A stretch of DNA of 64,000 bases from Gracilimonas sp. (GTDB lineage: Bacteria; Bacteroidota; Rhodothermia; Balneolales; Balneolaceae): positions 62,001 through 126,000 of the forward strand of contig JAKURD010000002.1 of NCBI GenBank assembly GCA_022450045.1, in the 5' to 3' direction. The position numbers and the translations under genes are program-made. The notes below the pieces were generated by a model. That model saw only the letters and a program-made list of their open reading frames with translations. It ran no database searches and had not been told where the DNA came from. Below are positions 8,653 to 17,388 of the stretch, one piece after another (position 1 is the stretch's first letter; the number at the start of each line of letters is the position of its first letter).

Positions 8653-9831
8653 TTATGCTGTCTGATCCAAGGATAAGACCAACACCTCAACCATCCGTTC
8701 AATCTGTTCAATGGTGATGACAAGGGGAGGTAGAAATCTTACTACCGTTCCATGAGCGGCGTTTCCAAGTACACTATGCTCAAACATTTTGTCAACCACA
8801 GGTCGTGCAGGGCGATTTAGTTCAACCCCGATCATCAGACCAAGTCCGCGTATGTCTTTTACCGATGGGTTTTCTGATAAATTTTCTTTCAGAAGATTCA
8901 TCATAAAAGCGCCTTTTTCTTGGGCCTGCTCTACGAGGTGTTCTTCTTCAATGGCATCCAGTGCGGCGTTGGCTACATGCGTTGTGAAGGGATTCCCACC
9001 AAAAGTGGTTCCATGATCGCCGAAACCAAAAGCTGAGGCCACTTCTTCTTTTACCATAATGGCACCAATAGGAACACCTCCGGCAAGTGCTTTTGCGGAA
9101 GCCACGATATCAGGCATTACATCAAAGTGCTGGTACGCATAGAACTTCCCGGAGCGGCCAACCCCACACTGCACTTCATCTATGATCATCAGGATATTTA
9201 AGTCATCACACAGCTGGCGCGTTTTCTGCATAAATTCCGCATCAATCATATTCACCCCTCCGGAGCCTTGGATGGTTTCAAAGGCAATGGCGATCGTATC
9301 TTCATCGGCTGCGGCTTTCAGTGCTTCAAAATCGTTAAAAGGCACTTGCTCAAATCCGGGAGGAAGTGGATCGAAACCTTCTGCATAGCTGGGCATGCCC
9401 ATCGTGATCGTAGCAACAGATCTTCCATGAAAGCCTTCACTAAGTGTGATCAAATTTCCGGACTTACCATGTTTTTTGCCCCACTTTCGAGCCAGTTTCA
9501 CACAGGCTTCCATTGCCTCCACACCGCTGTTGCAGAAGAAGACGCGATCCAATCCTGAAACTTTGGCCAGTTTTTCGGCAAGCAAACTCTGTGGTTCATT
9601 ATAAAAGAAATTTGAGGCATGCAGCAGCTTTTCCGATTGCTCTTTGATAGCGGCTACGACCTTAGGGTGACAATGGCCGAGATTATTTACCGCCAGTCCT
9701 CCAAAGGCATCCAGATATTCATTGCCCTCCGTATCCCAAACCAGTGCGCCCTTACCGTGAGATAAAGTTACCGGCAGGCGGTTATATACCTGGAAGTGAT
9801 ACTGTTTTTCAAGTCGCTGTGCTTTGTCCAT
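8653..9831 (-). CDS. argD: class III aminotransferase, acetylornithine aminotransferase-like (ArgD family)
   Basis: PLP-dependent aminotransferase of subgroup III. The 392-residue protein has the family blocks NSGVEAMEACVKLARKW (101-117), the PLP Asp in MIIDEVQCGVGRSG, and the Schiff-base Lys247 in SAKALAGGVPIGA. Size and motifs fit ArgD, which also acts as N-succinyl-diaminopimelate aminotransferase (DapC) in several bacteria. That second role would complete the dap set nearby, but it is inference. No arginine gene is adjacent, and a second class III enzyme lies at 27891-29069. The 189-bp gap to anmK holds no gene. Confidence 0.8.
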   Translation of the reverse strand: MDKAQRLEKQYHFQVYNRLPVTLSHGKGALVWDTEGNEYLDAFGGLAVNNLGHCHPKVVAAIKEQSEKLLHASNFFYNEPQSLLAEKLAKVSGLDRVFFCNSGVEAMEACVKLARKWGKKHGKSGNLITLSEGFHGRSVATITMGMPSYAEGFDPLPPGFEQVPFNDFEALKAAADEDTIAIAFETIQGSGGVNMIDAEFMQKTRQLCDDLNILMIIDEVQCGVGRSGKFYAYQHFDVMPDIVASAKALAGGVPIGAIMVKEEVASAFGFGDHGTTFGGNPFTTHVANAALDAIEEEHLVEQAQEKGAFMMNLLKENLSENPSVKDIRGLGLMIGVELNRPARPVVDKMFEHSVLGNAAHGTVVRFLPPLVITIEQIERMVEVLVLSLDQTA

Positions 9832-10005
9832 TTTCGTGATTCGTTTTTTTATGTTATTCGTTAATCGTAATCCGTAATTACCGAAAAAGCCTCAAACATC
9901 AATTTAATTTGCAATTAATAATCTCTTTTGAAGTTTTCACACAGCCTGTCAGGTTTGGTAACGCAGTCCCGGCAGCTTCGGATTCCCGTTAACTTGAAGA
10001 CAGAA

Positions 10006-10953
10006 TCACTTTTTAGCCCGCTCTTCCTTTTCTTTCAGAATATAATTTACGTACAAAAACTCCAGGGCTGCGGCTTCATAGCCTTTCCATTTTTGGATGA
10101 GTTCCTGAAATCGTTCTTCGGAGGTATTGTGAGGATCTTCTCCGTAGCTGTAGATGATCCACCGGCGCAGTCCTTTTTCTTCATCGCCTTTTTTGTTTGA
10201 GGGAAAAACCGCATCGGTTCGCCCTCTCATCATCATAAGATCCTGACCCGAAGTGGGACCAATACCTTTTACTTTTGTGATTAGGTCGTAAAATTCCTGT
10301 GGCTCACATTCCATCAGGTGATCCATATCCACATTACCCGCTACGATGTCGTTGGCTAACCCCACCAAATATTGTCCCTTACGAAGGGTAGGACCAAGTT
10401 TTCGGATGTTGGCCGGATCAGCCTTCATCAGCTGGTGGGGGCGTGGCCAGGCCGGGAGAGACCTTTTCCCAAGCATTAACGCTGTTCCATAGGCCTCCCG
10501 GATCTGGAACATCATCTTCTTGGCGGTTGGCTTGTGGTTCATCTGCATCTGCACAATTCGATAGAGGATATCTTCAAAAAGGTTAGCGCGAGTCATGCGC
10601 TTTAACCCATAGAGCTCACTCAGTTTGCCTCCTAAAACAGCATCATTCTCGGCTTGGTCATAAAGCGGACGAATATCCATATCCGTACCCAAGATCTTAG
10701 CCAGGCTTTTGTTGGCCTCTGTAACTTCATCTTTGGACAGGGATTCGGCAGATTCTATATGAAATTCGGGGTTTTCCGGGTCACCATTGAAAAAGACGGT
10801 CACGATCACATCGGTATCGCCAACGGGTATTGGGCGGGTGAATCCTTCCTCAAAAACTTTCTCCGGCTCATGTTCGTGATCAAAATAGGATTCAACATCC
10901 AGGCAGAGAAACCAGTCGTGCGGAGGTATGGATTTTACAGTCCAGGAACTCAT
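10006..10953 (-). CDS. AlkA-like HhH-GPD DNA glycosylase with altered catalytic loop
   Basis: The 315-residue protein has the layout of 3-methyladenine DNA glycosylase II. There is an N-terminal TBP-like half, then a helical HhH-GPD half with a hairpin motif VKGIGPTSGQDLMMMRG at residues 228-244. In AlkA-type enzymes this is followed by an FPxDD segment carrying the catalytic Asp, then GLRR. Here the equivalent reads VFPSNKKGDEEKGLRRW (249-265): GLRR is kept, but the Asp pair is replaced and a few residues are inserted, leaving Glu/Asp only in DEE. Base-excision activity is therefore uncertain. It is the first gene upstream of argD on the same strand and probably follows the OstA-like gene. 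Confidence 0.7.
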   Translation of the reverse strand: MSSWTVKSIPPHDWFLCLDVESYFDHEHEPEKVFEEGFTRPIPVGDTDVIVTVFFNGDPENPEFHIESAESLSKDEVTEANKSLAKILGTDMDIRPLYDQAENDAVLGGKLSELYGLKRMTRANLFEDILYRIVQMQMNHKPTAKKMMFQIREAYGTALMLGKRSLPAWPRPHQLMKADPANIRKLGPTLRKGQYLVGLANDIVAGNVDMDHLMECEPQEFYDLITKVKGIGPTSGQDLMMMRGRTDAVFPSNKKGDEEKGLRRWIIYSYGEDPHNTSEERFQELIQKWKGYEAAALEFLYVNYILKEKEERAKK

Positions 10954-10970
10954 AGGCTTGGAATTAAGAA

Positions 10971-12383
10971 TTAGTTGTCAGGTACATTTTGTAGCAGGTG
11001 CTCAAGGTATCGCATCGGTAATGTGAACGGCCGTTCTGTTGGAACCGGTGGGAATCGTGGTTCAGCGATAGTATCAGGCCGGCTGGGGCGCAGTTCGGGA
11101 TTCCACTTAAACCCTTCCAGTCTCCGCTCCGCCAATCCCGAAAATTCCTCAAAAAAGTATCCGTCATTTTTACCTGCAACCACACGCTGCAGTTCACCAT
11201 TCCTGAAATACATGACTGTTTGAGGAGAGGTGTATTCTACAGCTCCATCGGGCTGACCCTGTTCATTTGTAGTATGGTAAAGGACCTGACTGTTGGGATA
11301 TATTTTGAGCCTCGAAATGTCGCCTTCCTCAAAATCAGCGATCAGTGTATCTCCCTTTATCTGATGAAGCCTGCCGGTGGTACTGTCTTCCTGAACAGTG
11401 ATGGTATTATGGTAGGTTTTCAGCTGGCGGACTTCATTGCTATCCATCTGCACGCTGATATAGGGACCGTTAAGCTGTATATTATTATGCCAGGCAATAG
11501 GATTGGAAATAAGTTCAAAGATCTCTGTGGAGGAATCGTAAAGGAGGGTGTCAGAGATGGAAGAAAAATCGCTGGACCATACGCGGACGTTGCCATAGGA
11601 GCGCACCAGGTCGACAGAATCCTGCTCGATCAAAAGCAGCTCATCTGAATTGATATGCGTGGTATCGGTGGTATCTGCACTGATCTTACGGAAATAGGAA
11701 TTCCCATCCACAAAGCGCCTTCCGGTTGAATCGGCTTGAAGGTAATCTCCGGTGAGTAAACCATTGTTGCTGCTGTCTGCCACAAAGATATTGCTGAAAA
11801 GCTCCAGGTATTCAGATTTACGGTTTATAAATAAACTGTCGCCTTCCGCATATTGAGCGGTATCAGCGAGTTGCACGTTCCCTTTGAAAATGGCGCTATC
11901 CTGGTTTTGGTAATAAGTCCCTTTCTTTGCGATCAGAGTACCGCCTTCATCTTCGAGACGAATGCCATCTTCAAAAAAAGCGACCTTGGTGAAGAAATTA
12001 TAGTCCACTTTTTCACCAAACAGGGTGGTGCTGTCTTGTTCAATGATCACCCTTCCGCGGAGTAAACTCAATTCCTGGTCCGTATAATAATAAAGGGTAT
12101 CACTCCATATGATCTCATCCGGAGTTTCAATTTCGATGTTTCCATAGGCTCTCAACTCATTTCGGTCCAAAAACTGCCAGGCACTGTCACTAACCATTTC
12201 AATATTCCCTGTTTTCAGGCGTACATCGTACATCTTCCGGATCGGCTCACCGTTCTGAGTAATATTTGTAACCTCTCTGGCGCGCTGAATTTCCACCAAA
12301 TTTTGAGCATAGGAAGAAAACGGGATCAAAACTGACATGATAACCGTAAAAAGCAAGGGGAGTATGAAGTGCCTGTCTCTCAA
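10971..12383 (-). CDS. OstA/LptA-like LPS-transport periplasmic protein
   Basis: The 470-residue protein has a signal peptide (MRDRHFILPLLFTVIMSVLI, cleaved near SSYAQ) and then beta-rich repeats of the OstA type, such as LRAYGNIEIETPDEIIWSDT and IFKGNVQLADTAQYAEGD. These repeats form the beta-jellyroll of LptA/LptD-N proteins that carry lipopolysaccharide across the periplasm. It is much longer than E. coli LptA, as usual for Bacteroidota-type OstA-like proteins. Its ATG overlaps the lptC stop by 4 nt, supporting a shared LPS-export role. Confidence 0.85.
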   Translation of the reverse strand: MRDRHFILPLLFTVIMSVLIPFSSYAQNLVEIQRAREVTNITQNGEPIRKMYDVRLKTGNIEMVSDSAWQFLDRNELRAYGNIEIETPDEIIWSDTLYYYTDQELSLLRGRVIIEQDSTTLFGEKVDYNFFTKVAFFEDGIRLEDEGGTLIAKKGTYYQNQDSAIFKGNVQLADTAQYAEGDSLFINRKSEYLELFSNIFVADSSNNGLLTGDYLQADSTGRRFVDGNSYFRKISADTTDTTHINSDELLLIEQDSVDLVRSYGNVRVWSSDFSSISDTLLYDSSTEIFELISNPIAWHNNIQLNGPYISVQMDSNEVRQLKTYHNTITVQEDSTTGRLHQIKGDTLIADFEEGDISRLKIYPNSQVLYHTTNEQGQPDGAVEYTSPQTVMYFRNGELQRVVAGKNDGYFFEEFSGLAERRLEGFKWNPELRPSRPDTIAEPRFPPVPTERPFTLPMRYLEHLLQNVPDN

Positions 12384-12952
12384 TCTATTATGGTTTCTCC
12401 GGTTACTTCTCTCAGGGTATAATTACTCAGATCTGCATCTCCGTCCAGTCCTACCGCAGAAATGCTGTCGGAGGGAGTAATGATGGTCAGGAATTCCGGG
12501 GTACTAACCTTATCCGTATTTCGATCCCATTTCAGGTACTCTGACCACAATCGCTTCTGTTGCGGGGCTTCTACATACACATTCCCAAAAAGCTCGAAAA
12601 CAGCTTCGTCGGGCCTGTAAACGGCACTGTCCGATTGAACATAGGTCTTGAGGTTTCCCTCCTCATCAAAGATATCAATAAATACTGGTCCGCTTATTTT
12701 GGTAATGTTTCGGGTATCGTCTTTAATGGAGGCGGTATAACTTCCCTTTAATCTTAATTTGAGCTGCTCTTCCTCCATGATCTCCATATCCACACCCCAG
12801 CTTTCGGTTACGGTGAACAGGGAATCACTTAAAGCTTCATCAACTTGCCGGTTTTCATACTCAGAGAGTTCTCCACATGCCGATATCAGGAAGACACCAA
12901 AAAAAGCAATTAGCACACCGCTAAAGCGTACCAAAGTAACGGTCTCCCGCAT
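12380..12952 (-). CDS. lptC: LPS export lipoprotein LptC
   Basis: The frame is open from 12997, but I choose the ATG at 12952. It yields MRETVTLVRFSGVLIAFFGV followed by the lipobox ISAC, a proper lipoprotein signal, whereas the longer start adds 15 unlike residues. The mature part has LptC features: beta strands with GSYTASIKDDTRNITKISGP and QSDSAVYRPDEAVFELFGNV. Attachment as a lipoprotein differs from the inner-membrane-anchored LptC of E. coli. The gene overlaps the 3' end of upp by 32 nt in another frame and overlaps the downstream OstA-like gene by 4 nt. Confidence 0.8.
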   Translation of the reverse strand: MRETVTLVRFSGVLIAFFGVFLISACGELSEYENRQVDEALSDSLFTVTESWGVDMEIMEEEQLKLRLKGSYTASIKDDTRNITKISGPVFIDIFDEEGNLKTYVQSDSAVYRPDEAVFELFGNVYVEAPQQKRLWSEYLKWDRNTDKVSTPEFLTIITPSDSISAVGLDGDADLSNYTLREVTGETIID

Positions 12953-13547
12953 CGCCGAGGCCGGGAACGATAAATGCGTTTTCGTTGAGTTTTTCATCGA
13001 TAGCGGCTGTTATAATTAGAACGTCAGGATGATCGTTTTGAAGCCGTTCAATACCTTCCGGTGCAGCAATCAGGGAAACAAAGCGAATATTGTCAGCTCC
13101 GTTCTCCTTTAGGAATTTAATAGCATGAGAGCCTGTACCACCAGTGGCAAGCATGGGATCCACAACCAGGGTATAGGCTCCTTCTAAACCGCCCGGAAAG
13201 TTATGATAGTAGTTAACAGGTTCATGCGTTTTTTCGTCACGATATACCCCTATATGGCCAACTTTGGCATCCGGCATGAAATTGATGATACCATCTACTA
13301 AACTAAGACCTGCCCTGAGAATAGGGATCACGAAAACCTCTGTTTCCGGTAAATATCCCTTTGTTTTTTTGATGGGGGTTTCAACCTCACGTTCCTTGAG
13401 CGGAAGATCTGTCAGCGCCTGGTAGGCAAGCACGGTTCCAATGGTTCCCATTGCTCGCCGAAAGGCCGCTGTCTCAGTAGATTTATCCCGAAGTATTGTG
13501 AGGTACCTCTTAACTACGGGGTGATCTATTTCTATTACGTTTTTCAT
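12921..13547 (-). CDS. upp: uracil phosphoribosyltransferase
   Basis: Salvages uracil to UMP with PRPP. The 208-residue length is standard. Visible motifs are the substrate loop IPILRAGLSLVDG, the PRPP-binding VVDPMLATGGTGSHAI, and the C-terminal uracil-binding IDEKLNENAFIVPGLGDAGD, all diagnostic of Upp. The 3' end encodes the start of lptC in a shifted frame, so the two are translationally linked. The upstream neighbour is an amino-acid symporter on the same strand, 18 bp away. Confidence 0.95.
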   Translation of the reverse strand: MKNVIEIDHPVVKRYLTILRDKSTETAAFRRAMGTIGTVLAYQALTDLPLKEREVETPIKKTKGYLPETEVFVIPILRAGLSLVDGIINFMPDAKVGHIGVYRDEKTHEPVNYYHNFPGGLEGAYTLVVDPMLATGGTGSHAIKFLKENGADNIRFVSLIAAPEGIERLQNDHPDVLIITAAIDEKLNENAFIVPGLGDAGDRYFGTL

Positions 13548-13565
13548 GGAATACGTTGTTATAAC

Positions 13566-15197
13566 TTAGCTTTTAGCTTCCAGTTCGTCCATTTTCTTGA
13601 AGTAGGCCTTACTTGCTACGGCCACTGAACCTGAAAGAGCAAACAGAGCAATGAGATTTGGGAAGGTCATAAGACCCAAGGCAATATCACCGATGGCCCA
13701 CACTGTGGCAAGCGGGAATATGGCTCCCAAAAAGTGCATACCAAGATATACAACTTTATAGTAAACAATAGATTTGTCACCGGCCAGGTATTGTATGGAG
13801 CGGTCGCCATAATAACTCCAACTGATAGCCGTGGAAACACCAAACAGGAGTACACTGAAGGTGACAATATGTTTACCCCAAGGAATTAAAGGGGCCAGTC
13901 CTCTTTCGAAAGCAAGGGAGGTTAAGGGGGCTCCGTTTTCAATAACACTGGTGTAAACGTCAGCTATCACGTTTCCTTCATTATCCGTAAAGGTACCGGT
14001 TTCAATATTCAAGACTCCGGAAAAACGTTCATTCTGAGCTTCATCAACAAAGAAAAGACCGGTTTCAAAATCATTTCGCAGTACGGTTCCGTTTACAGGT
14101 TCGCCATCATCAATAATTAGCCTATTCGATCCATCTACTATTTCCACAGAGTTATTACTGTTTTGTGGTTCATAGACCATATCGTGGCGTTCTTCCCAAA
14201 CCCCTGTGGATACAATCACAAGCCCGGTCATAGTAACAACCACAATAGTATCAATAAAAGGTTCGAGTAGTGCCACTACACCTTCGCGCACAGGTTCTTC
14301 TGTTTTAGCCGCGCCATGAGCAATAGGTGCTGAACCCTGTCCGGCTTCATTTGAAAACAATCCTCGTTTAATACCCCAAACCAAAGTGGTTAAAAATAAT
14401 CCGGAACCTACACCAAATAGTCCGGCTTCGGGTGTAAATGCAGATGAAAAAATGGTACCAAAGGCAGGAATAATTGAATCCGCATTCAGGGTAAGAATAA
14501 TTAAAGCTCCCAGTACATAAATGATTGCCATAAGCGGCATCAATCGTGCAGTAACCTGTCCGATTCGTTTAATACCGCCAACAATAACCACTCCAACAAA
14601 AGCAGCGGTCACAATTCCGGAGATCCAGCTGGGGATTTGAAAGGTACTGTACATGGTATCGGCAATGGTGTTCGCTTGCACGGCATTACCTGTCAAGAAA
14701 GAGGTGATAACAGCCATAGAGGCAAAGAAAATAGCCAGCCATTTCCAATTCGGCCCGAGGCCTCTTTCGATATAATACATAGGGCCCCCAGATACAGAGC
14801 CATCGTCATTTTTTATTCTGTATTTAACAGCCAAGGTACATTCGGTGTATTTAATAGCCATTCCGAAGAATGCTGTAATCCACATCCAAAAAAGAGTACC
14901 GGGTCCGCCATAGTGAATAGCAATAGCCACACCTGCAATGTTACCGATGCCCACGGTTGCAGAAAGAGCAGTCGTGAGAGCCTGAAAGTGATTAACATCA
15001 CCGGTATCATCGGGGTTATCATACACACCCATTACTGATTTTACTCCGTGAGAAAATCTTCTTAATTGAACAAATCCAAGTCGAAGGGTAATGAATATTC
15101 CAAAGCCCAGTAGTACCACAACCATAATTGGGAATTGTTGCGGGGTTGACCAAACCAGATTATTCAACCAGTTGACGACACTTTCAAAAACTTCCAT
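13566..15197 (-). CDS. alanine/glycine:cation symporter family protein (AGCS)
   Basis: Sodium- or proton-coupled uptake of alanine or glycine at the inner membrane. The 543-residue protein has the family blocks TALSATVGIGNIAGVAIAIH (75-94), GGPMYYIERGLG, and GIKRGLFSNEAGQGSAPIAH (275-294), with multiple membrane spans. Between residues about 335 and 420, after STGVWEE and before LTSLAFERGL, lies a hydrophilic acidic stretch (for example VEIVDGSNRLIIDDGEPVNG). Most AGCS members lack this. It looks like a beta-rich inserted loop, probably periplasmic. Upstream lies about 300 bp of gene-free DNA before HU. Confidence 0.88.
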   Translation of the reverse strand: MEVFESVVNWLNNLVWSTPQQFPIMVVVLLGFGIFITLRLGFVQLRRFSHGVKSVMGVYDNPDDTGDVNHFQALTTALSATVGIGNIAGVAIAIHYGGPGTLFWMWITAFFGMAIKYTECTLAVKYRIKNDDGSVSGGPMYYIERGLGPNWKWLAIFFASMAVITSFLTGNAVQANTIADTMYSTFQIPSWISGIVTAAFVGVVIVGGIKRIGQVTARLMPLMAIIYVLGALIILTLNADSIIPAFGTIFSSAFTPEAGLFGVGSGLFLTTLVWGIKRGLFSNEAGQGSAPIAHGAAKTEEPVREGVVALLEPFIDTIVVVTMTGLVIVSTGVWEERHDMVYEPQNSNNSVEIVDGSNRLIIDDGEPVNGTVLRNDFETGLFFVDEAQNERFSGVLNIETGTFTDNEGNVIADVYTSVIENGAPLTSLAFERGLAPLIPWGKHIVTFSVLLFGVSTAISWSYYGDRSIQYLAGDKSIVYYKVVYLGMHFLGAIFPLATVWAIGDIALGLMTFPNLIALFALSGSVAVASKAYFKKMDELEAKS

Positions 15198-15499
15198 GAA
15201 TTAAATTTTATTGGTTAAGAGTATTTAAGAGGCAGGGAGAAAGTAAAAAACATTTGGGAATATTAAAGGATAACATTTGGGAAGCTTGCAGTTCATATAA
15301 TATTCTTAAACAAAGAAATAAAACAGGATATGATATGAATAAACGAAGGTTAGATCATTTCTGAATCAGAAATGGTAAAAGAGAGAGTAAAATTTTTTAC
15401 AGAACTTTTGGAATGATTTGTGAACGATTTTATAGTAGCTTTGTTTTCATTATAGTATTTTTGGAACTATATATTAAATAATAATCAATCTTTAAGATC
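15198..15499. other. gene-free interval between divergent symporter and HU genes
   Basis: About 300 bp of AT-rich DNA with no coding frame. It must contain divergent promoters for the symporter and for HU. Two TAnnTTTG-like octamers lie near the HU side. No tRNA, repeat or riboswitch-like structure was recognised. Confidence 0.6.
15436..15463 (+). promoter_or_regulatory. possible -7 boxes of the HU gene
   Basis: TAGCTTTG (15436-15443) and TATTTTTG (15456-15463) both match the TAnnTTTG -7 consensus and lie 37-64 bp before the HU ATG. A TTTG at 15417-15420 lies 15 bp upstream of the first, shorter than the usual 19-21 bp. The assignment is tentative. Confidence 0.3.
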
Positions 15500-15793
15500 A
15501 TGACTAAAGCAGATATAGTGGATGTTATTTCTTCATCTGTAGGCCTGACCAAAGTTGAAACCGAAGCCGTTGTAAATGGATTTATGGAGACGGTTAAAGA
15601 CACAATGAAACGCGGTGAGAATATCGAATTGCGTGGTTTTGGGAGTTTCAAAGTGGTAAAGAGAGCACAGCGCGTAGCACGAAATCCGAAAACGAACGAG
15701 GAAGTTATAGTTCCTGAGCAGTATGCTCCGGTGTTAAAAATGTCTAAAGATTTCAAGGAAGCGGTGAACGAAGCCCATATGGTTGAAAATTGA
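15500..15793 (+). CDS. HU-family DNA-binding protein
   Basis: Nucleoid protein that binds and bends DNA as a dimer. The 97-residue length is normal. The helical N-terminus (MTKADIVDVISSSVGLTKVE) is followed by the hallmark IELRGFGSFKVVKRAQRVAR and the arm ARNPKTNEEVIVPEQYAPVL with the intercalating Pro. HU and IHF subunits cannot be separated with confidence here. It is followed 83 bp later by the small basic protein gene, possibly on the same transcript, which ends at the hairpin at 15979. Confidence 0.93.
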   Translation: MTKADIVDVISSSVGLTKVETEAVVNGFMETVKDTMKRGENIELRGFGSFKVVKRAQRVARNPKTNEEVIVPEQYAPVLKMSKDFKEAVNEAHMVEN

Positions 15794-15876
15794 TTTAGAA
15801 AACCTGTGAAAACTTCTTATTTTTATGACCGTTCGAACAATAGTAATTTTTATTAAACACAGTTAGGTGAGTATTT

Positions 15877-15969
15877 ATGCCAAGTGGTAAAAAAAGAAAG
15901 CGCTCCAAAATTGCAAAGCACAAGCGTAAAAAGCGTCTGAGAAAAAACAGACACAAGAAGAAAAAGTAA
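15877..15969 (+). CDS. AURKAIP1/COX24-type small basic ribosome-associated protein
   Basis: A 30-residue frame beginning MPSGKKRKRSKIAKHKRKKR, followed by LRKNRHKKKK and a TAA. More than half the residues are Lys, Arg or His. The sequence closely resembles the tiny AURKAIP1/COX24-domain proteins of Bacteroidota-type genomes, related to mitochondrial small-subunit protein mS38 and thought to bind the ribosome. It lies between HU and a strong terminator. The ribosomal role is by family resemblance. Confidence 0.85.
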   Translation: MPSGKKRKRSKIAKHKRKKRLRKNRHKKKK

Positions 15970-15978
15970 GATTTTTAG

Positions 15979-16006
15979 AAGGCTCCGATTTCGGGGCCTT
16001 TTTTGT
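15979..16006 (+). terminator. Rho-independent terminator after the small basic protein gene
   Basis: AAGGCTCCG, loop ATTT, CGGGGCCTT form a 9-bp stem (one G-T pair), directly followed by a T-run. It starts 9 bp after the stop at 15969 and ends the HU/AURKAIP1-type unit. Confidence 0.85.
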
Positions 16007-16204
16007 TTATGGAAATAGTTAAAGAAGCAGTCACTGCTATCTGCAATCAAAGATACATGAGAGTTTGATTTACACTTTTCTTTGGGAGGGAAAAAGCTGA
16101 AGAGCAGGAAATGCAAGACTTTGATGTAAAAGAGTGCTGATGGTGTTGAATATTGAGGATGGATTCTTAGCTTTGATCGATCCCTAATAAACCTACAACT
16201 ACCT

Positions 16205-17023
16205 ATGAAGATCGCCCTCATTCAACAATCATGCTCTGAAAATAAAAATGCAAATGTAGAACATGGATTAGAATCTGCCCGTGAAGCCGCAAAGAACGGA
16301 GCTAAGCTCATCTGTTTCGCCGAACTCGCTTTTGAGCCTTTCTACCCTCAATACAAAGACCCTAAAGATCCGGGGCAGCATGCTGAGCCCATTCCGGGAA
16401 ACATCACCGATTCATTTTCAGAAATAGCCAAAGAGTTCGGAGTGGTGATCGTTTTGAATCTGTATGAAAAAGACGGCGATGCCCTGTACGACAGTTCTCC
16501 TGTTATAAACACCAACGGTTCCATTCTGGGAACAACACGTATGGTCCACATCACAGACTATGCCTGTTTTTATGAACAGGCCTATTATATGCCCGGCAAT
16601 AACGGTGCCCCGGTTTTTGATACGCCGTTCGGTAAAATTGGAGTGGCTATCTGTTACGATCGTCACTATCCGGAGTATATGAGGGCGCTGGCGATAGCGG
16701 GGGCAGATCTCGTGGTTATTCCCCAGGCAGGGTCCGTGGGCGAGTGGCCGGAAGGTCTATATGAAGCGGAAGTTCGAACAGCGGCTTTCCAAAACGGATA
16801 CTTCACGGCCCTTTGTAACAGGGTGGGGGAAGAACCCAAGCTAACTTTTGCAGGAGAATCATTTGTATGTGATCCTGCCGGAAAAGTTATAGCCCGGGCA
16901 GGAACTGGAACCGAAGAAATTCTTTATTGTGATGTAGATCTTGAGGAAGTGAAGAACTCTCATGCAAAGCAGTTGTTTTTGAGAGACCGACGGCCTGAGT
17001 TGTATTCAGGTTGGATAAAGTGA
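16205..17023 (+). CDS. nitrilase-superfamily carbon-nitrogen hydrolase with Met at the catalytic Lys position
   Basis: The 272-residue protein has the nitrilase fold, closest in feel to N-carbamoylputrescine amidase/beta-ureidopropionase enzymes. The Glu of the Glu-Lys-Cys triad is Glu40 (CFAELAFEPFYPQ) and the nucleophile is Cys150 (GVAICYDRHYPEY). The segment that normally reads like YRKxHIPD reads TTRMVHITDY here, placing Met113 at the catalytic Lys. The second structural Glu is Glu124 (FYEQAYYMPG). Either another residue takes the Lys role or this is a distinct subgroup. The substrate is unknown and no pathway neighbour helps. Confidence 0.8.
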   Translation: MKIALIQQSCSENKNANVEHGLESAREAAKNGAKLICFAELAFEPFYPQYKDPKDPGQHAEPIPGNITDSFSEIAKEFGVVIVLNLYEKDGDALYDSSPVINTNGSILGTTRMVHITDYACFYEQAYYMPGNNGAPVFDTPFGKIGVAICYDRHYPEYMRALAIAGADLVVIPQAGSVGEWPEGLYEAEVRTAAFQNGYFTALCNRVGEEPKLTFAGESFVCDPAGKVIARAGTGTEEILYCDVDLEEVKNSHAKQLFLRDRRPELYSGWIK

Positions 17024-17388
17024 AACTGTAATCAAAGCAACCCGACCCGTTCCGAAAGTAACAGCTGGCGCTGTTCTTGCTGTCCCTACCAAGGGACACA
17101 GAAGCAGGAATATTGAACATTCAACAAGGGAACATTGAATATCGAATTATTAAGTTGTTGCATTGGTAAGAACTTGTCTCTCTTTGGAGAGAGACAGGAT
17201 TTAGTTCCACTAAAATCCAGAGAGAGGACACTTAGGGGCAATGATGTATGCATTATTACATCCTCAATTCAAATTTAGAAGATCATGGAAAATCATACGT
17301 CAAACTTCACCACTCAATATTCTATATTCAATATTGAATATTCAGCAACGCTGTTTATCTTCTCATTAAATCAAGCACGTAAATTGTC
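17024..17388. other. gene-free interval with AT-rich palindromes
   Basis: About 365 bp without a credible gene. It contains repeated AATATTGAA/TTCAATATT motifs, including the perfect 16-bp palindrome TATTCAATATTGAATA at 17325-17340 and similar sequence at 17108-17145. A CTCTCTTTGGAGAGAGA hairpin lies near 17178. These look like dispersed intergenic repeats. Confidence 0.5.
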
